NCBI GenBank assembly: GCA_964545315.1 | Contig: CAZJGI010000005.1 | Location: forward strand, 28,682 to 92,681 | DNA length: 64,000 nucleotides | Direction: 5' to 3' | From: JAAYJR01 sp964545315 | Lineage (GTDB): Bacteria > Bacteroidota > Bacteroidia > Bacteroidales > Prolixibacteraceae | Shown: positions 60,750 to 64,000 of the stretch, one piece after another | How the letters are laid out: the number at the start of each line of letters is the position of its first letter | Position numbering within the stretch: position 1 is the first letter of the stretch | Translations under genes and position numbers: made by a program | The notes under the pieces: generated by a model | Databases searched by the model: none | What the model saw: only the letters and a program-made list of their open reading frames with translations | Told to the model about the DNA's origin: nothing

Positions 60750-61991
60750 ATGACAACAAAAATAATCAATTTCTTATCCATCATTATTGCAATAGCCATT
60801 ATGGTGGGATGTAATTTGTCGGATGGGGATATAGATGATGAAATTGAGATAACAGAAAAAACTGCCACTCTTATCGAAGCAGAAAACAAATTCGGACTGG
60901 AATTATTTCAAAGAATATATGAAAGCGAAACGGAACATGAAAACATAATGGTTTCTCCTCTTAGTGTAAACCTGGCACTGGCTATGACATACAACGGAGC
61001 TAACGGTGAAACCAAAAGTGCTATGGAGGATGCACTAAAAGTGAATGGCCTTACCAAAGAAGACATCAATCAGTCATACAAGGATTTGGTAAGTGCAATG
61101 AAAAAAATCGATCCAAAAGTAATGCTTGATATTGCCAATGCTATTTTTTACCGTGATAACTTTAATGTTGAAAAAGATTTTATCACAATAAATAAACACT
61201 ATTATGATGCAGAAGTGACACCACTTGATTTCAATTCAGGCAATTCACTGGAAACTATTAACGAATGGGTTTATGAAAATACCAATCATAAAATTGAGAC
61301 TATCCTTGACAGAATTGAACCCGACCATGTTATGTTTTTATTGAATGCAATATATTTCAAAGGCACCTGGCAAAAAGAGTTCAACGATGAGAATACTGAG
61401 GAGTTGCCATTCTACCTCGAGAATGGGAATACAATGCAAACAGAAACAATGCAACGGCTGGACACCCTCCCCTATATGTCAAACGACTTCTTCAGTGCCG
61501 TAGAACTTCAATATGGAAAAGGTAATTATTATATGTATGTTTTTTTGCCTCAGCCGGGGAAGAAAGTTCAAAAAATTATAAACGAACTGAATGATGAAAA
61601 CTGGAAAACATGGATGGCAGGATTCAAAGAAACAAATAGTGTTGATATAAAGCTTCCCAGGTTTAAATATAAATATGAGATCAAACTCAACGATGTTTTA
61701 AGCGAAATGGGAATGGGAATAGCCTTTTCGTCTAATGCTGATTTTACAGGTATTAATAGATTAGGCGGGCTTTTCATCGATTTTGTGAAGCATAAATCAT
61801 TTATCGAAGTTAATGAGGAAGGCACAGAAGCAACAGCAGCAACTATAGTGGCCATTGGATATACATCGATTGGTGATGAACCCCAAAAAGTAATATTTCA
61901 TGTTGACCGGCCTTTTTTATATGCTATCACTGAAAAAAGTACAGGAGCAATCCTATTTATTGGCACAGTGAAGAATCCTGAGGTCAGTTAA
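60750..61991 (+). CDS. serpin (protease inhibitor), lipoprotein
   Basis: A serine-protease inhibitor of 413 residues from the ATG at 60750, which gives a neat lipoprotein signal ending IMVGC; an ATG nine codons earlier is the alternative. Serpin landmarks are MVSPLSVNLALAMTYNGANG, LLNAIYFKGTWQKEF, the hinge VNEEGTEATAATIVAIG and the C-terminal FHVDRPFLYAITEKSTGAIL. The hinge has small residues at P14-P9, which marks inhibitory serpins able to insert the loop. P1 would be near the Thr-Ser of GYTSIG, pointing to elastase- or chymotrypsin-like targets. The product is probably displayed on the envelope to protect the cell or its exported enzymes. Confidence 0.93.
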   Translation: MTTKIINFLSIIIAIAIMVGCNLSDGDIDDEIEITEKTATLIEAENKFGLELFQRIYESETEHENIMVSPLSVNLALAMTYNGANGETKSAMEDALKVNGLTKEDINQSYKDLVSAMKKIDPKVMLDIANAIFYRDNFNVEKDFITINKHYYDAEVTPLDFNSGNSLETINEWVYENTNHKIETILDRIEPDHVMFLLNAIYFKGTWQKEFNDENTEELPFYLENGNTMQTETMQRLDTLPYMSNDFFSAVELQYGKGNYYMYVFLPQPGKKVQKIINELNDENWKTWMAGFKETNSVDIKLPRFKYKYEIKLNDVLSEMGMGIAFSSNADFTGINRLGGLFIDFVKHKSFIEVNEEGTEATAATIVAIGYTSIGDEPQKVIFHVDRPFLYAITEKSTGAILFIGTVKNPEVS

Positions 61992-62008
61992 AAAGCAATT
62001 TCTGCACT

Positions 62009-62188
62009 TTAAGTGTCATATTTCAAACGTTTCCCACGGCCTTCACCACCTCCTGATTTACGTCGTTGGCCCAATCCTTTACCAAGTTTTTCAAATAATT
62101 CTTCAAATGGTGTTTCTTTACATTTGCCCAGGCCTCTGCCTGTTCTCTGCCCTTTACCTTCAGGACCGGTTCCATTTAATTTTGGCAT
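62009..62188 (-). CDS. small DUF5320-like protein
   Basis: A 59-residue basic, Gly-rich protein starting MPKLNGTGPEGKGQRTGRGL, with Cys23. The opening G-T-G-P-x-G-x-G-x-x-T-G-R-G pattern is that of DUF5320 proteins, small proteins of anaerobes often found near ferredoxins or NifB/NifX-like genes. It starts 11 bp after the deformylase stop on the same strand. The opposite strand also has an open frame here, but its Pro/Ser-rich translation is only the shadow of this gene. Confidence 0.7.
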   Translation of the reverse strand: MPKLNGTGPEGKGQRTGRGLGKCKETPFEELFEKLGKGLGQRRKSGGGEGRGKRLKYDT

Positions 62189-62199
62189 CTTATTAGTTA

Positions 62200-62718
62200 T
62201 TATATATAAACACTTTTTCTAATCTTGTTGAGCTTACTTTTCAGCATTCGTTTCCGTAATTTGCTCAATCTGTCAATGAATAATATCCCCTGTAAATGAT
62301 CATATTCATGCTGAAAAATCCTTGCAACAATTCCTTCCATTATTTCTTCATGCCACTCAAAAAGTTCATCCCTGTAGCGCACTTCAATCTTTTCGGGACG
62401 GACTAACTCCTCAAAAATTCCGGGTATACTAAGACACCCTTCATTAAAATATACCTGCTTGTCGCTGAAATATTTTATTTGAGGATTGATATATACTTTT
62501 TCAACTTGTTCAGCGCCATCATCTTTTAATAAAGTGGTATCGATGGCAAAAATATTTTTTAAGATTCCTACCTGCGGTCCGGCCAGTCCCAGGCCTCTGG
62601 CACTTTTTAATGTCAAAGATATATTGGTTCCTATTTCAGAGAAATTATCTTCTTTATCAATATCAAAGGCTTTTTTTCTCAATACCGAATTTCCGTATAT
62701 TATAACTGGCAATACCAT
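62200..62718 (-). CDS. def: peptide deformylase
   Basis: Removes the formyl group from nascent proteins. 172 residues from the ATG at 62718 (MVLPVIIYGN); an earlier in-frame GTG adds seven codons without family support. Motif 1 is GLGLAGPQVG (Gly in place of the common Ala), motif 2 is EGCLSIPG with the metal-ligand Cys, and motif 3 is QHEYDHLQG with the His-Glu-x3-His metal site. The length is normal. It is followed by the DUF5320-like gene. Confidence 0.95.
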   Translation of the reverse strand: MVLPVIIYGNSVLRKKAFDIDKEDNFSEIGTNISLTLKSARGLGLAGPQVGILKNIFAIDTTLLKDDGAEQVEKVYINPQIKYFSDKQVYFNEGCLSIPGIFEELVRPEKIEVRYRDELFEWHEEIMEGIVARIFQHEYDHLQGILFIDRLSKLRKRMLKSKLNKIRKSVYI

Positions 62719-62968
62719 ATTATTCTTTGAAATGTTCACTATTAAAAAAACAATTGAAATAATTAAAAATATTTTTAAACCCTATTTTACAAATATAATC
62801 ATTTTTTATTAAACTTTTGTTCATTAATAATCAAGTTGCCGGAATAGTTTAATTTAACTATTATTATATGATTTTCATTAAAAATATAAATTTAAAGCAA
62901 ATAAAACTTGAATTATGAAAATATGTTTATTATTTTTATATACTAATACATATAATTTCACAGAGAGG

Positions 62969-62977
62969 AAAGGAGGT
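62969..62977 (+). promoter_or_regulatory. strong Shine-Dalgarno sequence of the ferredoxin gene
   Basis: AAAGGAGGT lies 5 nt before the ATG at 62983, a near-perfect complement of the 16S rRNA 3' end. Other starts in this window lack such a site, as is usual in Bacteroidota. Confidence 0.7.
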
Positions 62978-62982
62978 ATATT

Positions 62983-63231
62983 ATGGCAATGTTAATTACT
63001 GATAGCTGTATTAGTTGTGGTGTATGCGAAAGCGAATGCCCCAATGCAGCAATTTCAGCAGGGGATACAATTTATATGATTAATCCGGATTTATGTACTG
63101 AATGTGTTGGATTTTATGATGAGCCTCAATGTGTTGAGGTTTGCCCTGTAGACGCCATCATACATGACCCGGACTATAAGGAAAGTAAGCAGGAACTACT
63201 TGACAAGAAAAAACGTATTCATGGGGAGTAA
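62983..63231 (+). CDS. 2[4Fe-4S] ferredoxin (Alvin/YfhL type)
   Basis: A small electron carrier of 82 residues. The first cluster motif is CISCGVCESECPN (C-x2-C-x2-C-x3-C-P). The second begins CTECVGFYDEPQCVEVCP, with the longer C-x2-C-x8-C-x3-C spacing that marks the Allochromatium-type ferredoxins. An acidic/basic helix (KESKQELLDKKKRIHGE) follows. The start is fixed by a strong Shine-Dalgarno sequence. It ends exactly where homology of the opposite-strand methyltransferase fragment stops, which suggests a rearrangement. A role in anaerobic redox metabolism is expected; partner enzymes are not nearby. Confidence 0.93.
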   Translation: MAMLITDSCISCGVCESECPNAAISAGDTIYMINPDLCTECVGFYDEPQCVEVCPVDAIIHDPDYKESKQELLDKKKRIHGE

Positions 63232-63415
63232 ATTCACTCCAATGTCCTGTTCCGCAACCTAATTCAAGAAGGCTGCCTCTTGATATACTACTAAGATGAG
63301 ATGAAATAAGTTGCTTTTCAATCTCATCAATTCTTTTCCCTGCCTCAGTGAGATAATAATTATCATATTCAGTTGCAACAGAAGGATCTAAAAATATATT
63401 AGCGGCTTTCTTCAT
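63158..63415 (-). pseudogene. 3'-truncated SAM-dependent methyltransferase fragment
   Basis: The first 62 codons encode a class I methyltransferase N-terminus: FLDPSVATEYDNYYLTEAGK, then motif I as SLLELGCGTGHWSEF. After that point (about 63230) the family sequence stops and the frame merely runs on, antisense to the ferredoxin gene, for 23 unrelated codons. A working enzyme needs about 130 more residues, so this is a remnant. The break coincides with the ferredoxin stop codon (63229-63231). Confidence 0.75.
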
Positions 63416-63732
63416 TATTATATAATTTAGTTAAATATTTGAATTTCATTTTCTCTGGTTAATCAGGTATTAGTAATCTTATACCGATTTCTGTGTAAGA
63501 ATTCTGTCTTTTTGCTTTTAAGATCCGTTCACTGAAGTGAACGGCAAAGGATAAGACCCTGAACCAATTGACTGCATGGATAAGAACTTTATCCTTTACC
63601 GTCGGTTTTAACCGACGGTCGGCAGGACATGCACCCTCCCCCTATTTTATTGTACTGTCACTAATCAAATTATAAGCAATACCACCCCATCCCACAAAAT
63701 TACCTTCACTTCCTCTGATTCCATCACTCCTG
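63416..63732. other. intergenic region with a dispersed repeat
   Basis: These 317 bp contain no recognisable gene. The only structure seen is the nested palindromic repeat at 63525-63618. The remainder is unstructured. Confidence 0.6.
63525..63618. repeat. dispersed palindromic repeat, third locus (complete element)
   Basis: The order is hairpin CCGTTCACT-GA-AGTGAACGG (63525-63544), CAAAGGATAA (63545-63554), a spacer of 34 bp, the inverse TTATCCTTTACC (63589-63600), and hairpin CCGTCGGTT-TT-AACCGACGG (63599-63618). Both arm types of the family occur in one element, one at each end. It is the clearest complete copy in the window and shows that the element is a large palindrome made of smaller ones. 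Confidence 0.85.
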
Positions 63733-63987
63733 CTAAGGGCAAGATGAAAGGGTACATGCATTCGATATCTTGAGTGAAAATACTGAAGGATATTTTTCCA
63801 TGAATGGCTTTAATGTTCTTTCAATAAGTTTCATAACATCAACATATTCACCCGTTATCACACTACTCATTTTCCCCGGTTCTATAACAATCTTCTTTTC
63901 CCTGACAATTTCACCGATAAACTCATCCACAGGCTGCCTAAACTGCTCAATTAGTGGATAAAAACTGATTTCTACCGATATTTCCAT
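63733..63987 (-). CDS. thiamine/hydroxymethylpyrimidine-binding YkoF/MTH1187-like protein
   Basis: An 84-residue protein with the ferredoxin-like fold pattern of this family: MEISVEISFYPLIEQFRQPV at the start, SSVITGEYVDVMKLIERTLK in the middle, and VFSLKISNACT as the last strand. The ligand is inferred from family members such as YkoF; in many genomes the role is unproven. The gene is complete in the window; genes further upstream are not visible. The C-terminus NACTLSSCP ends a little differently from relatives I recall. Confidence 0.75.
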   Translation of the reverse strand: MEISVEISFYPLIEQFRQPVDEFIGEIVREKKIVIEPGKMSSVITGEYVDVMKLIERTLKPFMEKYPSVFSLKISNACTLSSCP

Positions 63988-64000
63988 ATTAATTGAATTG

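Noticed and set aside
62013..62222. A Pro/Ser-rich plus-strand open frame after the serpin
   Set aside because: The opposite strand encodes a DUF5320-like protein with a family pattern; the plus frame is its shadow.
1..64000. tRNA, rRNA, insertion sequences, prophage or defence genes
   Set aside because: No T-loop-like sequence in a cloverleaf context, transposase, integrase, phage structural or restriction/defence gene was recognised on either strand.

Overview
The window is a low-GC stretch of a Bacteroidota chromosome, most likely an anaerobic, particle- or sediment-living member of the Bacteroidales/Marinilabiliales and probably a metagenome-assembled scaffold. This rests on the gene families (DUF5723-type and Omp85 outer-membrane proteins, the order guaB - peptidyl-prolyl isomerase - surA - moxR - ostA, a leu operon with a second LeuA-like enzyme, FucP-type sugar porters, DUF5063), on -7 promoter elements of the TAnnTTTG type, and on the near absence of Shine-Dalgarno sequences. 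Three 100-base N runs are scaffold placeholders (15985-16084, 40786-40885, 49806-49905). One lies inside ligA, one inside a repeat array and one inside an anion-transporter gene.

Layout. 3-938: end of an outer-membrane protein. 999-11196 (minus): an eight-gene run of Nramp-like transporter, nagB, sulfatase, a giant PQQ-type propeller protein, lipoprotein, small membrane protein, FtsX-type permease and ABC ATPase. 11572-14167 (minus): nagA and a sugar porter, with their own promoter/operator and terminator. 14302-15627: exported M20 peptidase. 15856-18249: NAD-dependent DNA ligase with a large insertion. 18202-20614 (minus): galactokinase and sugar porter. 20766-24567: acyl-CoA ligase, then a glucuronokinase-like kinase and a sugar-1-phosphate uridylyltransferase. 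24686-28654 (minus): APS reductase, exonuclease, DUF5063 protein, RecQ. 28836-35121: guaB and an envelope-biogenesis block. 35293-42240: the leucine operon, preceded by a leader peptide and attenuator. 42237-43550: Omp85-type barrel. 43836-59963: a sulfated-glycan degradation island with three GH109-type oxidoreductase-fold glycosidases, three sulfatases, a TonB-dependent receptor, an anion transporter and an unassigned glycosidase-like protein. 59984-63987: NlpC/P60 hydrolase, serpin, a small DUF5320-like protein, peptide deformylase, ferredoxin, a broken methyltransferase and a thiamine-binding-type protein.

How it fits together. Sulfatases (four in all), GH109 enzymes, nagA/nagB and the sugar porters suggest use of sulfated, N-acetylhexosamine-containing polymers: desulfation and cleavage in the periplasm or at the surface, uptake by MFS porters, then deacetylation and deamination to fructose-6-phosphate. 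Galactokinase and the glucuronokinase/uridylyltransferase pair would handle galactose and uronic acid by-products.

Most notable observations: (1) a complete translation-coupled attenuator before leuA, with a 23-residue leader peptide of which 13 residues are Leu/Ile/Val and mutually exclusive terminator and antiterminator hairpins; (2) the 999-7604 operon, where a permease and a lipoprotein both carry C-x-C pairs outside the membrane and a propeller protein carries an embedded methyltransferase-like segment, resembling an uncharacterised gene set I associate with Planctomycetes; (3) an Nramp-fold transporter lacking both metal-binding motifs; (4) a dispersed nested-hairpin repeat family that also forms an alternating 81-bp tandem array. 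No tRNA, rRNA, CRISPR array or insertion sequence was seen.
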